Assembly: GCA_009823395.1 (NCBI GenBank)
Contig: CM020518.1
Span: forward strand, 234,001 to 298,000
Direction of reading: 5' to 3'
DNA from: Thamnaconus septentrionalis
Taxonomy: Eukaryota; Chordata; Actinopteri; Tetraodontiformes; Monacanthidae
Length of the DNA: 64,000 nucleotides
A model generated the notes under the pieces. That model did no database searches. It saw only the letters and a list, made by a program, of their open reading frames with translations, and was not told the origin of the DNA. The number at the start of each line of letters is the position of its first letter. Within the stretch, counting starts at the first letter, position 1. The translations under genes were made by a program, and so were the position numbers. Positions 13,319-40,338 of this stretch are shown here, in pieces.

Positions 13319-15358
13319 TTTCTTTTATTTTATTTTAAATAATGTCAATCCAGGGTCTCTGTCTTCTTGTATGAAGAAGAAGCAGCAGTTTTTATTAATC
13401 CCACATTGGGGGACATTTGCTTAATTACAGCAACAATGCAGTGCAAAAGAATGAAATTCTATTAATAAAGATACAAAGAAATAAAATACAAACATATATA
13501 GACTAAGAAAGGAAAAACAAGGTATTTACATGACATTGACAGGGTGATTATTTTACCAGTGATGTCCATAATATTGAGAAGCTGCTGTGTGTTTGAGAAG
13601 GTGATTGGCCTGTTGTTCCCTGCATGAAATGTTCTCTCATCTCTCGTTGTAGGTATGGCGACTAATAACCAACTTCCTGTTTTTCGGACCAGTAGGCTTT
13701 AATTTCCTGTTTAACATGATATTTTTGTATCCTTCTTGTGTGTTTGAGCCGCTGTGTGTTTCACAAGGGAAACAGAAGGGTTTCATTAGAGTGAAGGGAT
13801 GTCAGAGGCTTTCATGAGGGAGGAAACAACTCTGATGGCTGGAGCAAAGGAGGAATAGCGAAGAAGCTAATTAATAATTACCATAACAACAATAATAATG
13901 ATGATAATAGAGAATATGTTGAATTTGAGCTGACGCAGAGGGTCAGGGTTCCACCAACCAGGCTTGAGGAGGAGGAGAAGAATCTAGTAGAGGTTCACCC
14001 AGTAGGTGGCACCGTTCTGTGGACATTTTCTTTGTGAGCTTTTCCTGAGCTGCTGGACTGAAGGTACAGATACTGTCGGATGCTGGAGGAGGGCTCGTTC
14101 AGAGGACGGACCGCTGACTTCGTCTTCATGTTCCTCTTTGGTGGACTTCTCATGACTGTATCCTCTCACAAATACCTGTCTAGCACCACCCAAGGCTGTT
14201 ATGCATTCACTTTACATTTACAGTTGACGGTTGAAAGCTCTGATACTTGGCTGAACTTGTGTTGATGCATCTGGAAAAGTGTCAAATTTAGATATTGTAA
14301 AAAAAAAAAAAATCCAAAAGCGGTCGTAAAGTTGTGTGCCACAAATGAAAGCCAGCATGTGAGGCCACTCTTTATTTAGTGATTTAAAATTGAAGCAACC
14401 AAAATGACTAAAATGTGTCTGCCAGTATATGAGGATGTTTGTGGTTCCTGGTTCAGAACGTCAGTGTGGTCAGTGGATTGGGTCAGGTTCTTGACGTGCT
14501 TCCAGATATTTGGCACCTTTGTGAGCCTGGTGTTCCTGGGCCAGGCCTTCACCATCATGCTGGTGTACATCTGGAGCAGGCGGAACCCCAACGTCAGGAT
14601 GAATTTCTTCGGCCTGCTCAACTTCCAGGCGCCCTTCTTGCCCTGGGTGCTGATGGGATTCTCTCTCCTGCTGGGCAACTCCATCATCGTGGATCTTCTA
14701 GGTGCCCACTTGATTTCTTCTTTGAGTTCTGCTGACGAGATGAGCGTAGAAAGAAAGACGTAGGGTGAATTCCAATTCCTCCCTTAACCCTCAATCTCAA
14801 CCCTCAATCTCAAAAATGCGCGCTCCCGCCAGGTGCAAGTGCTTAAGGGGTGTCCCATTTCTAAGTCACAAGATAGCCCTGACACTTATTTTTGAGGGCC
14901 AAGATTGAGGGTTAAGGGAGGAACTGGAATTGGCCCGTAGTGTCACTGTTGTATAGTATGACTAGGATACGGCTAATTGTATCATCATTGGCTTGACTGT
15001 TTGTTTCCCTCAAGGTATTGCCGTTGGTCATGTGTATTTCTTCCTGGAGGATGTTTTTCCCAACCAGCCAGGTGGAGGAAGGTGGCTAAAAACTCCGTCT
15101 ATCATGTGAGTTCCTCTGAATGTCTTTGTGGAATCAACCAAACCGGACCGTCCCTCACTGTCCCTCACTGTCCCTCCCTGCACACTGTGTCAAATATCAC
15201 TTTGTGTTTACTTATTTATTGACTTGTTGTTTGAATTGTGTGTCTCTTGCAGAAAGATGCTGTTTGACACTCCAGAGGAAGACGCCAACTACAACCCCCT
15301 GCCGGAGGAGCGGCCGGGGGGCTTCGCCTGGGGGGAGGGCCAGCGTCTGGGAGGCTAA
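12343..15358 (+). CDS. derl2: Derlin (Derlin-2-like; derl3 position by synteny)
   Basis: Derlins are rhomboid-like ER membrane proteins that help retrotranslocate misfolded proteins for ERAD and recruit p97/VCP. Exons 12343-12435, 13213-13278, 13653-13726, 14064-14157, 14506-14701, 15015-15105 and 15253-15358 sum to 720 nt, giving 239 residues, the length I recall for human DERL2. Sequence landmarks: [14 protein letters not shown] start, WR motif in [51 protein letters not shown] and a C-terminal SHP box ([12 protein letters not shown]) for p97. Introns 3 and 4 start GTATCCT and look U12-type. The neighbours SMARCB1 and MMP11 are those of human DERL3, yet the protein resembles DERL2, so the orthology label is uncertain. 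A MITE lies in intron 5. Confidence 0.95.
12876..12929. repeat. (CA)n microsatellite in Derlin intron 1
   Basis: About 26 CA units upstream of Derlin exon 2. It is complementary to the GT run at 13283-13310 just past the exon 2 donor. Confidence 0.95.
13036..13064. repeat. (GATA)n microsatellite
   Basis: Short run of TAGA units in Derlin intron 1, with scattered related units on both sides. Confidence 0.85.
13283..13310. repeat. (GT)n microsatellite after Derlin exon 2 donor
   Basis: Starts within five bases of the exon 2 boundary (13278) and runs into a short GA stretch. Complementary to the CA run in intron 1. Confidence 0.9.
14768..14931. mobile_element. MITE-like element with 30-bp terminal inverted repeats
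   Basis: Ends 14768-14797 and 14902-14931 are inverted copies with one mismatch in 30 bases (core CTCCCTTAACCCTC). A partial duplicate of the left arm (AACCCTCAATCTCA) follows it. The element has no coding capacity and sits in Derlin intron 5. Confidence 0.85.
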
Positions 15359-16396
15359 CAGCGTCGCTGAGGCCCAACCAAGGAGACCATGATGCCCTTT
15401 TTTTGGTCTTGTTTGTTTGGTTTCGTGGGAAAAAAAAAAAAAACCAGAGCCGACTTGAAGCCGACGCGAGTTGAGGAGAACTCCAACGTCTTTTTTCATG
15501 GGTTTAAAGTGATCCTCCAAGCGGCTTGACGCCAGATTGTTGCTTTAAGATACTTCTGATGGAACTTTGGATCTGGAGACCTTTGGACTTGTAGGACATT
15601 TGTCTTCGTCTCAGACGAACCGAAAAGCTGTCCTACTGACTGGAGAAAATGTTGGAAATAATTAACCTAGCAAGTGGAAGGGAGAGGGCTGTTTATATTT
15701 CATTTTTTTAAATAAATGTGTGTGGCAAGTTGTGTGTTGGTTTCATCTCATTGAAGTACATGTATGTATGAATATTACCTGGAACCCCAAAACATTTTGA
15801 TGATCTCTTCCACCTGTGTTTTATACTCGTCGCACTACGACAACAAGGTTTATTAATTATAACATAAAAACGTGAAGCTCTTCAGGTATTAGGTGAAACT
15901 TTTCACAAAATAATGCGAAACTTTCACGAAATGACGTGATGATTTCACACTTTAACATGAAAACTGTAACGTGAAAACGGTTTACGTTATTTCGTAATGA
16001 TTTTCACGAACTAACGTAGAAGTTTGACGTTTTCAACGCGAAATTTGAGCCGGTTTTTTTTCTTGTGTGGCTGCAATGGGCTTCTGTAGGTAGTGGGCGA
16101 CGTGCAGCCTCTGCCTGAAGAACAAATGATGCTTTTAGGTTTTCCGGGAAAAGTCGCTATCGAGACGGCACCGATCAAACGGAGCGGACAAAATAACGCA
16201 TTTCTCCTCATTCTCGACGCCTGTGCGCAGATTTGGCTTTACGCCTGTTTTTCAGAAAAGTCTTCCAAAGGTGTGTTTTTCTTTTCTTGATTTAAAACAG
16301 GAAATGACGCGCTACCAAGGAGCGCGCACGTAACTTCCTATGTTTTTAGCTAGGATCGTAAACATGCAGTGAGGAGAAGGCGGCTGGCTGGTGGCG
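15359..16396. other. Derlin 3' UTR and SMARCB1 upstream region
   Basis: Holds the Derlin 3' UTR to about 15730. A stretch at 15870-16035 contains several variants of TTCACGAAATAACG/TTTCACG in both orientations, probably a decayed inverted-repeat element. The last few hundred bases are the likely SMARCB1 promoter and leader. No other gene is seen. Confidence 0.5.
15711..15716 (+). terminator. Derlin poly(A) signal
   Basis: AATAAA about 350 bp after the stop, followed by a GT-rich stretch as expected for a 3' end. Confidence 0.7.
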
Positions 16397-20350
<3,954 letters not shown>

Positions 20351-20353
20351 AGC

Positions 20354-20354
<1 letters not shown>

Positions 20355-20399
<45 letters not shown>
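20355..20399. repeat. (AC)n at start of SMARCB1 3' UTR
   Basis: Begins four bases after the SMARCB1 stop codon, about 22 units. It would be transcribed in the mRNA. Confidence 0.95.
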
Positions 20400-20402
<3 letters not shown>

Positions 20403-21255
20403 TCGGCTGTGTCAGATGCTCCAGTGGATGCTGTGTTACTGAGTGGCGGCTGCAGGAGGATGACAACATTCCAGTGTGTCGGCAGGCCTCCAGTGATGCC
20501 GGCTACACACTCTGTCACTGCATTCAGACCAGCACCACGCCATCCTCTCATCCCTGATGTGCCAGTGTCACACCATCACCCCAGTAGGATGTTTGTCTGA
20601 GTGTCTTATGCGCCGTTGAGTTCCTTCGGTTGCAGTTGTCGCAGCATCGTCGGTGAAACTCAGTCAGACTCGCCCGCTTCTCCGCTACACAACACAACAC
20701 AACCTGTGTACATCTTTTCGCCACATTAACACTTTGCTTTGAATTGACTACCAGTCAAAGGTCGTAAAGTCTTTGACCTTGTGAAGGTCGTAACTGACTT
20801 GTGTTACAGTGAGATTTTTTTTTCCCCCAAAGTTTTTCCTTTCTATTAAAAGCAAACGGGACAGCGTTGAAGAGAATCCTGCAGTTGTGTTACAGTCAAA
20901 TCTGTGTAAATTGACAATTTCTAATATCACAACCACTGACGGATGGATTTCTTAAACTATGTTGATGATTTGTACTGTAAAGCTTGCGTGTAGCATCGCT
21001 GCGTGTGCGTGTGTGTGTGTAAAACAATGACATCATCACTGCAACACTGACACACTTGTTTATCATCTTTTCTTTTCTTAGCGTAGCCGAGTGAACACTT
21101 GTGTGTTTTTGCGGGACACAAAGCCGACAGTGCTGATTACTTTTTCACTTTGTATTTACAACTTGAACATACTTTTGGAAGATAATGTTACGTTGTGTAT
21201 TTTTGCCTTTTGTTGACATTCTTTATTTTTCAAAGACTGTTTTTATGTAAGTGAC

Positions 21256-21261
21256 AATAAA
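21256..21261 (+). terminator. SMARCB1 poly(A) signal
   Basis: AATAAA about 900 bp after the stop. The 3' UTR from 20351 to about 21280 is AT-rich apart from the CA run, with no competing gene. Confidence 0.65.
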
Positions 21262-21281
21262 AATGTTAGAATTGATCTTTG

Positions 21282-22223
21282 CCCGCCTCACTTTTTTTAT
21301 TCATTCTCGCAGCGATGGAATTATTGTTAGCTGCACAGCTGTAAAGCACCAAGAGTGTTGTGTAAATAGAGTGTAGTGTGTAGTGTTGAGACCTTTCTGA
21401 TGAAGACTGTGAGAAACGACATCTCTTCATAGACACGGCTTTGATAAATGAAAAACAACGTTTTTATTGTTACAAGTAAAGACGCCATGAATCCCAGGCT
21501 ATTATTTTTAGAATGTTCACCCAGCATCTCACATCTCACAGACAAGCATCAGGAGTCCTTACAGTGTCCTGCAATCATCAGTGTCCTGCACTGAAAACAA
21601 ATACATAAATACAAATAAACAAAGACAACATCCTTAAAAAAGAATGTGACACAAATTGCAACTAAAAATATGAAACATGTTACCGAAAAATTGCGGCTTT
21701 AACGAAGCTTGCAGGATGAGCTACAGCGCCTCCTCAGGCCATAGATAGAACTGTTGCCCATAGTTTAAGATTGACCTTAAACTATTGACAACTGTTGGGT
21801 TATTGTTGTGGGTATTTATTTTGTCTTACACAAAAGCTGTGTTTTCAACGACACATGCAGATCGTCCGCGTTGACGGTGCGATTTGTTCACATTGTGGGT
21901 CATCGCTCTCGACTAAAACATGAAGCAAATCATCTGTGGCTTTCACTGTCGGAGGAGGTGAAAGATATTTACATCATATTTATAAAAGTAATCTTTTTAT
22001 CCAACAGGCTGCAGTCTGTGTGAATGTACTCTACCTTGTTTTTCAATCAGAGTTGAACTGATTGCAGTTTCTTTTTGGAGGATTTCCAGTTCAGTGTCAT
22101 GAAACATGACAGGAATGTTACTGAGACACAAAAGCCGGATAATGAATCAGTATCTAACACAAACAGGTCCAACTAGAGGGGAACTGGACACTTCAAAATA
22201 TTCCAAGTCAGTCAGTCAGTCAG
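21282..22223. other. Convergent 3' region between SMARCB1 and MMP11
   Basis: Both genes end towards this stretch. A minus-strand AATAAA (TTTATT at 21463-21468) could serve MMP11. No coding region or repeat array of note except short AGTC units at 22208-22226, next to the MMP11 stop. Confidence 0.5.
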
Positions 22224-27072
<4,849 letters not shown>

Positions 27073-27177
27073 CTGCGAAGAGCGGTCCGTCCAAACAGGT
27101 CAGCATCATTTCTAAGCGTTAACTGATCTATTGTCTGGTATTCAGCTTTGCTTGTTCCATATTTAGCTTGAAGCAAA

Positions 27178-27260
27178 ACTTGTTTGGCTCCATGTTAAAG
27201 GGTTCACTGTTCTGGGTTCTTGGTTCCGAGACTTTGTCCAAGCTTTAGTTTTGGCTCCAC
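27178..27260 (-). mobile_element. Dispersed repeat X, inverted fragment
   Basis: The reverse complement carries gaacagtgaaccctttaacatggagcc-like sequence and the aaact..ggacaaagtctc block of repeat X, with internal material deleted between them. Confidence 0.5.
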
Positions 27261-27389
27261 TGAGTCTCTGAGTTGGTTCTGGTGTGGACAGTCTTCTACT
27301 CTGTAAAAGCCATTGGCATTTTTTTTTTTTTTTTTTGTTTTGTGTCTCACTCTGCTCCTTTCTCTCTTTCTCTGTCCCTCCTCTATTTT

Positions 27390-27600
27390 TGTATTTCACC
27401 CCAACTACTCCTAGGCAGATGATGGCCCTCTGGAGTCTGGTTCTGCCCTAGGTTTCTTCCCTCAGGGGAGTTTTTCCCAGCCACTGTCGCATCTTGCTCG
27501 CTCCGGGGGCCCGGTTGCTTCTCTCCGATTGTATAAAGCGCTTGGAGACGCCTTTGGGTGTGATTTAGCGCTGTACAAATAAAGTTTTATTATTATTATT
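27390..27600 (+). mobile_element. Dispersed repeat ending in GCGCTGTACAAATAAAG
   Basis: The sequence has GGGGAGTTTTTCCCAGCCACTGTCGC, then TATAAAGCGCTTGGAGACG, then GATTTAGCGCTGTACAAATAAAG and an ATT tail. This block order is that of a very common teleost dispersed repeat. A related piece (GCGCTAAATCGCAACC, GGAAAAACTCCC) is at 47280-47440. Confidence 0.6.
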
Positions 27601-28196
27601 CTTAAAAACAATCAAGGCCTTCTAATGTTCACCGCTCTGTCCTGGAGGCCCTGCTTCTTTTGGAGAAGCACCACAGTTGAAAGCATTGTCGTTCACCAGG
27701 CAGGATGTCTTACATTTCTTCAATACCAATTAAACGTGAAGCAGCAGTGCATACAGGTATGTACACGCACACGGCTAAAAAAAACTAAAATAATTGCGGT
27801 CTATACACAAACAGCCTGGCTTGAATCTGTTCTTTGTGTCGGCCGTGTCTGGAAATCCCCTGTCCTGCCATGACACAGCGTCCTCTGCTGCATACCTGAG
27901 GGAGTGCGTCATGAAGGCTTTGAATGGGACTGACCTAACAAGATACAACCACAGGGATTAAAGAGATTAAAGAGAAAAATGCAGTTTGCATAAAGAGTTT
28001 TGGCACAAGAAGCACAAGAGGTGGAGGAAACCTGTCGGGGTCGAGACCTGCGTACACAAACCAGCTGAGCGCAAATATTGGATGACCGCAGGAACCCAGA
28101 ACCACCTCGAACTACCACCAGAACCACCTAGAACTACCATCAGAACCATCTAGAACTACCATCAGAACCATCTAGAACACTCAGTGGGGCTAAGAT

Positions 28197-28725
28197 GTCA
28201 AACTGGGACAAAGTCTGGGTCCAACATTGATGTTGACTGAAGAAAATCTTCCTCCAGACAGAACAGTGAACCTTTTTATGTGGAGCCAAACAACCTGAAT
28301 ATGGAACAAAGCAAAGCTTCATACTAGACCATCAATAACTTCATAGTGCACGCATGCAAAATCACATTTCAAATAAAAAACCTCATCGAAACAAACGTCA
28401 ATAAAAATCATGAGGCTCTTTTTTATTTGCAGCCTTCTGATTTAAATTTCAACAGGAATCTTTTCCACAGGCTGATATTACATTTCATAATAAGATAACA
28501 ACAATAAACCAATGACGTCATAATAATAACAGTATCCTTCAATCAACGTCCCGTACGGATAGACACGCCAAAATCCCAGCAGAGCATTCTGGGAGTTGTA
28601 GCATTAGCGGCTACATGTGCTGTATAACAGCAGCTCTAGTCGTGACTTTGTGTCGGCCTCATGGGCCAAATATAATAACACTGCGGGGCCAAATCTGTCC
28701 AGCGGGCCAGAGTTTGGTACCTATG
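28197..28725 (+). mobile_element. Dispersed repeat X, copy 2
   Basis: Same order of blocks as 11673-12110, with about 90 extra bases near the middle. The ends are aactgggacaaagtctgggtcc and cgggccagagtttggtacct. The copies are clearly diverged by substitutions and small indels. Confidence 0.75.
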
Positions 28726-30419
28726 CTTGTGCTAAGTATGTGCTAAGTATGTGCTAAGTATGCTAAGTGTCAGTACATTGTGTAATGGTGACAGACAACG
28801 TTATGTTTTTTTTGTTTTTGTTGTTGTTGTTGTGAAATGGCAGAACTTGAAGGTTCTGATCTATCCCCCAGTGTGATGTCATTCTCAGTGCAACCATCTG
28901 CTGTGAACAGTGACCAGGTTTCAGAGGGAAACTGTCCCATCAAAGGCTTCACCTCAACAACAAGTTCATTTTTCTGAGCGTGCTTGACAATTTCTTATTC
29001 AGTGGCCTCTGGATGTTATTTTTCTCCTCTGTCTTTCTTTGTGAGTGATTGAGGTGAAAAGGAGGGAGCTCAGTTTTAGACCTCCGCCGGCTGCCTGAGA
29101 ACTTGTCTCTGCTTGTTGGAGCTGATTCACTCCCGTAGTTAATAACTACTCACAACTCCCGAGTCGCTCTGACTTTGTCCATCCAGCTGCAAGACATCGT
29201 AACAAATGCCTTTTATTTGGACTCTCGATTTTGCCAGTTGATGACATCACCCAGTAACACAACATGCAAACACACTGTGTGCATTATTTATTACAATTGC
29301 AAGGAAGTGAAAAACAGAACACTGACGAGCAACTATTTCACTGCACACTCATCAACTATGGCACATTTATCATTGATAAACTGAAGTGATGTTCCCACTA
29401 GCAGCCCAGCAGCCATCCACACATTCCTTCCTTCCAACTATAAGCACCACAGTTCAAAGAACTGTCTTTGGGTTTGTGTGTGTTTCTTAAAAGCACAAAG
29501 TGGTCGTGATAGATAAACTACGATGCTGGTATGAAACCTCGTAGAGACTCACAGATACGTTCAATCAAGTTTCCCATAGATTTGATAGGAAACACGTTGC
29601 TTTTCCAAGCGTCAATGTGCATGGTTTTACTCTACTATCGCCGACATACAGCCGCGTCCTCTTGGATCTCCAACTCTGCAAACAGTGGACAGACTCAAAG
29701 GTCCACTCACCTGAAGCTGCGTGTGCCAGGAAGCCGGTTGTTTCCTCTCACCGGCCGGCAAACACGGCAAACAGTGGAACATTTGCAGGGACAAGACGCT
29801 GCAGCTAAACAGAACGTTCCACATCCTTTTGTTTGTCCTGCAGACACAGCGGAGCGAGAAAGAGGGAGAGAGAGAGAGGGAGAGAGAGAGAGTGCACAGA
29901 GGAAGAACACACCAAGAAAAAGACGAGTGGAGTCGGTCGCTGCAGACTGGAGGAGTGAATGAAAGAGGCGCAGGAGTTTCTTTGTTCTCTGCAGCGACTC
30001 CTCCGCTCCTCCACACACTTTCCCGCTTTAACCCCTTTACTTCCAAGTCTGGCTTGATTGACATTCAGAGCATCCACACAGAGCCACACAAGGCCACAAG
30101 GCAAAGTTAGACACAAACACACAAACTTCAAGTGAGTGAATACACTTTTTGTTGGTCCAACACTTTGAAAGGAAAAATCTGATGTCTGAGGAAACAAAAG
30201 CAAACAAGTCAAATTTCCATGACTCTGATTTTCATTTGTTTACGTTATTATTTCTTGAGCAGACCACGCCTTCTTTTTAAAACGGGGTCTTAGCTCACTT
30301 GCAAGTTAGCGTTGGTGTGGCTCACATGAACCTGAATGCTAATGGGCCGTCCAGACCACCGTACAGGGAGAGCAAATAGAGGAGATGACACAGGAGGCAA
30401 GGAAAAATGAATAAAGCAA

Positions 30420-30760
30420 ATAGTTCAATATCATTGAACTATTTGGAGTCCCTCAAGGGTTTGTCATTGGACCACCCCTCTTTTAACATTTACACGTTAC
30501 CTCTTGGTGATATCATTAGAAAGCAGAACGTCAGTTTCCACCGTTATGCAGATGATACAGTTATATCTGTCAGTTAAAGTGATGAAGCTCATCAATTTTA
30601 GTTCAATTATCAACTTTCCTCAGTGACGTCAAAACCTGGATGGCGCAAAATCTCCTGATGCTCAATACCAGTAAAACTGAGGTTGTTACTGTGGGCCCAA
30701 GGGAGCTTAGAGACAAGAAGGTCAGAGGTGCTGCCGCTGAATATCACCGTAGTTAGTTGC
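30420..30760 (+). mobile_element. Decayed LINE reverse-transcriptase fragment
   Basis: A broken frame reads GVPQG, then RYADDTVIS (the RT active-site YADD, near 30533-30560), then LSDVKTWMAQNLLMLNTSKTE. This is the conserved palm region of a non-LTR retrotransposon RT (L2/CR1-like). Stops and frameshifts interrupt it, so it is a dead relic. Confidence 0.8.
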
Positions 30761-31235
30761 AGCTATCATCTGTCTGCAGACACCTTTGGCTCCAAGCTAG
30801 CTGGGATGGGCTATCAACTTCAGTTGCCATTATTTGAAATGAAGACAAACTGCTTGAGATGTATTCATGATACTTAGTCCAAATTATTGCATTATTGTAA
30901 CTCAACAAAGATTGTCGCACTCTGAATGGGGGAGTTGAGCCGTTATCTTTGGCTCTGTGTTGGCTAATGTGAGAACGAGCCACCTGTTGGTGGGAGGCAA
31001 CAGCGGCGACTGTTTCACTGTCCACTTAGAAGCTTCCATTTTTTCTCACTGGCGTTTCTGATGTGTTTCTCTTCTGTTTGAAACCTGTTTTAGATCACGA
31101 CGGTGCTTCGCGCTGACGTTTCCACCTCTGGCTTCATTTTGCTTCCTTGAGCTATCAAGACGTTAAAGCTCTGATCAAAGAGCTGAGACCTTTCTGAGGT
31201 CAACCATCCTCCCCTGGCTACCCCTCCAGCTCTCT

Positions 31236-31271
<36 letters not shown>

Positions 31272-32108
31272 TTTCAGTGCAGCAAGAAAGCAACTGGAAG
31301 GTCTGGTTGCACTTCTGTTGTCTCTTCCATCAGACTAAATGCACAAAAACTCATCGTAACAAATGTCTGGAAAATCAGCAGGGGATTTATTATATATTAT
31401 ATAACTGTGATTTTAGTGATACCATCATTCTTTACTGGCCTTTTGTGGTCATTTATTTTGTTTGGTAGTTCAATTCAATTCACATTATTCTATTGGAAAT
31501 GTTTTGAAAGCAGTGGTGAGACCGCTGAGGTGTGGTTTTGAGACGGAGGCAGTGAAAGAACGGTGGCACAGCTGGTGATCAGGACGGCTGAGATGAGGAG
31601 TGATTCCATCAGAGCACAGGAGAAAGTAGCTGCCGATGTCAGGAGAAGGATGCCGATGTTGGAACTGGCAGGCAGAAATGATTATTGTTATTAAATGTCC
31701 GAGCTGCAGCAGCAGCGCCGAGTGTTTTATCTAATCAGCTGATTAGCCTTGTGTTTGCTGCTAATCTGAGAATCTGCCCACCTGGTTCTGTGCCTTATCA
31801 GAGAAGATTGCTGCGTCAATCATTGTGTAAGTGGCATTCTCTCAGGTCCATGTCCGCACCCAGTGCTTGCTCTGGGTTTTATATCCAGCATTCCTTCATC
31901 AAGGGTCAAGGACACTGAGTAGGTGCGCTTCATAGATGCATTGTGAGGAGGAAACATGTTTCCCAGTTTGTGCTCTGCATTATCATAATGTCAGCTGCCT
32001 TCATTGGAAAATGGTGTTAGGAAGTATTAGGTCCATCAGGGGGCTCGCGGCCCCCCATGTGTATCCAATCACATGTTGAAAGGGTCAGCTAATGGTCAGG
32101 AGGTCAGG

Positions 32109-32200
32109 TTATATAACGTAGGTAAACACATAGGCTTGTCATGTTCTGGCTGTGAGGTGTCATATGTATATATATTAGCAGCTGCAGAGCTGCTTCCTCT
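32109..32200 (+). promoter_or_regulatory. cel.1 proximal promoter
   Basis: Order of elements: TTATATAAC at 32109, forkhead-like GTAAACA at 32122, TATA box within 32165-32176 and CAGCTG E-box at 32179. The same order and spacing occurs upstream of the second cel gene. The start codon lies about 40 bp after the TATA box, so the leader is very short, as is usual for pancreatic secretory enzymes. Confidence 0.65.
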
Positions 32201-32210
32201 CTGTGCAGCC

Positions 32211-35467
<3,257 letters not shown>

Positions 35468-35517
35468 TGTTGTTTAAAGGGAAAGACACCAGTTATGACA
35501 AAATATGTCCATGAATC

Positions 35518-35523
35518 AATAAA
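35518..35523 (+). terminator. cel.1 poly(A) signal
   Basis: AATAAA about 50 bp after the stop codon. Confidence 0.75.
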
Positions 35524-36120
35524 ATAATGTGTGTAAGTACAAAAATCTGGCACAAACTTTTTCATTACATGACTACCATACATTCACGTGTTGCTTATTT
35601 CACATCAACCTTGACTTTTATATCATTTGAAGTATCCTTATGATGAATTATGAAGACTGATTACTTCCAGAATGAGTTCACTGAGTGACTCCCCCCCCCC
35701 ACAATGGATCACTATTAAAAAATGACATCATTCTTGTGTCCTTCATGACGCAATATTCTCGTGTCATGAAGAATATTGTGTTTTTATCTGTAGTATTAGT
35801 ATCTATCTGTAGTAGTCATGTTTGTCCTCAGTATCTAGTGCAGTACCGTGAGGGTGGAGCCACCTGTTAGTGGCCACTCTGAGAATCAGCACACCTGTGG
35901 CTCAGTGTTCATGCCTGGAGTGTGTTCAGTGTGTCTAAAGGCAAATGTTACCATAATCATCACTTCTTACTGCCATAGGTAAATGTGATATGCACAATAA
36001 GAAAACTGTGATGTCCAGGGTTATAGTAGACGTCCGCAACCCTGAGTGCAGTAGAATGCAGGTGAATGAAGGAATGTCTCCACCATCTCAAGGTAACCTC
36101 CAGCATAACGAGCTCAGAGG
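35524..36120. other. cel.1-cel.2 spacer
   Basis: AT-rich spacer between the two lipase genes. I see no gene or named repeat in it, only a short C homopolymer near 35692. Confidence 0.6.
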
Positions 36121-36129
36121 GCAGGGTTG

Positions 36130-36237
36130 TTATATAACCAGGGTAAACATCTAAAGTTGTGCGTGAGCTTTTTCCCCCCTCACAGTTGCGTGTTGCATAT
36201 ATGAGCAGCTGCAGCCCTGCTTCCTCTCCATGCAGCC
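36130..36237 (+). promoter_or_regulatory. cel.2 proximal promoter
   Basis: TATATAAC at 36131, GTAAACA at 36143, a TATA-like CATATATG at 36196 and CAGCTGCAG at 36207 follow the same order as in cel.1. The segment from GAGCAGCTGCAG to the ATG is nearly identical in the two genes. Confidence 0.65.
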
Positions 36238-40297
<4,060 letters not shown>

Positions 40298-40332
40298 TGC
40301 AATGTTGTTGATGAGTAGATATCAATTCTAAC

Positions 40333-40338
40333 AATAAA
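40333..40338 (+). terminator. cel.2 poly(A) signal
   Basis: AATAAA about 35 bp after the cel.2 stop, a spacing similar to that of cel.1. Confidence 0.7.

Larger units (their letters stand above)
27073..32100. other. Repeat-rich intergenic region, MMP11 to cel
   Basis: Contains the presumed but unseen MMP11 first exon and promoter, and an inverted fragment of repeat X (27178-27260). It also contains a dispersed repeat (27390-27600), a long copy of repeat X (28197-28725), GA-rich sequence near 29862-29895, a LINE reverse-transcriptase relic (30420-30760) and a GT run near 31237-31268. Several open frames of 60-150 codons exist, but none resembles a known protein. Confidence 0.55.

Noticed and set aside
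29627..30212. Minus-strand frames as candidate MMP11 signal-peptide exon
   Set aside because: They contain a hydrophobic stretch but run through a GA/CT repeat. No donor in the right phase to exon 2 could be supported.
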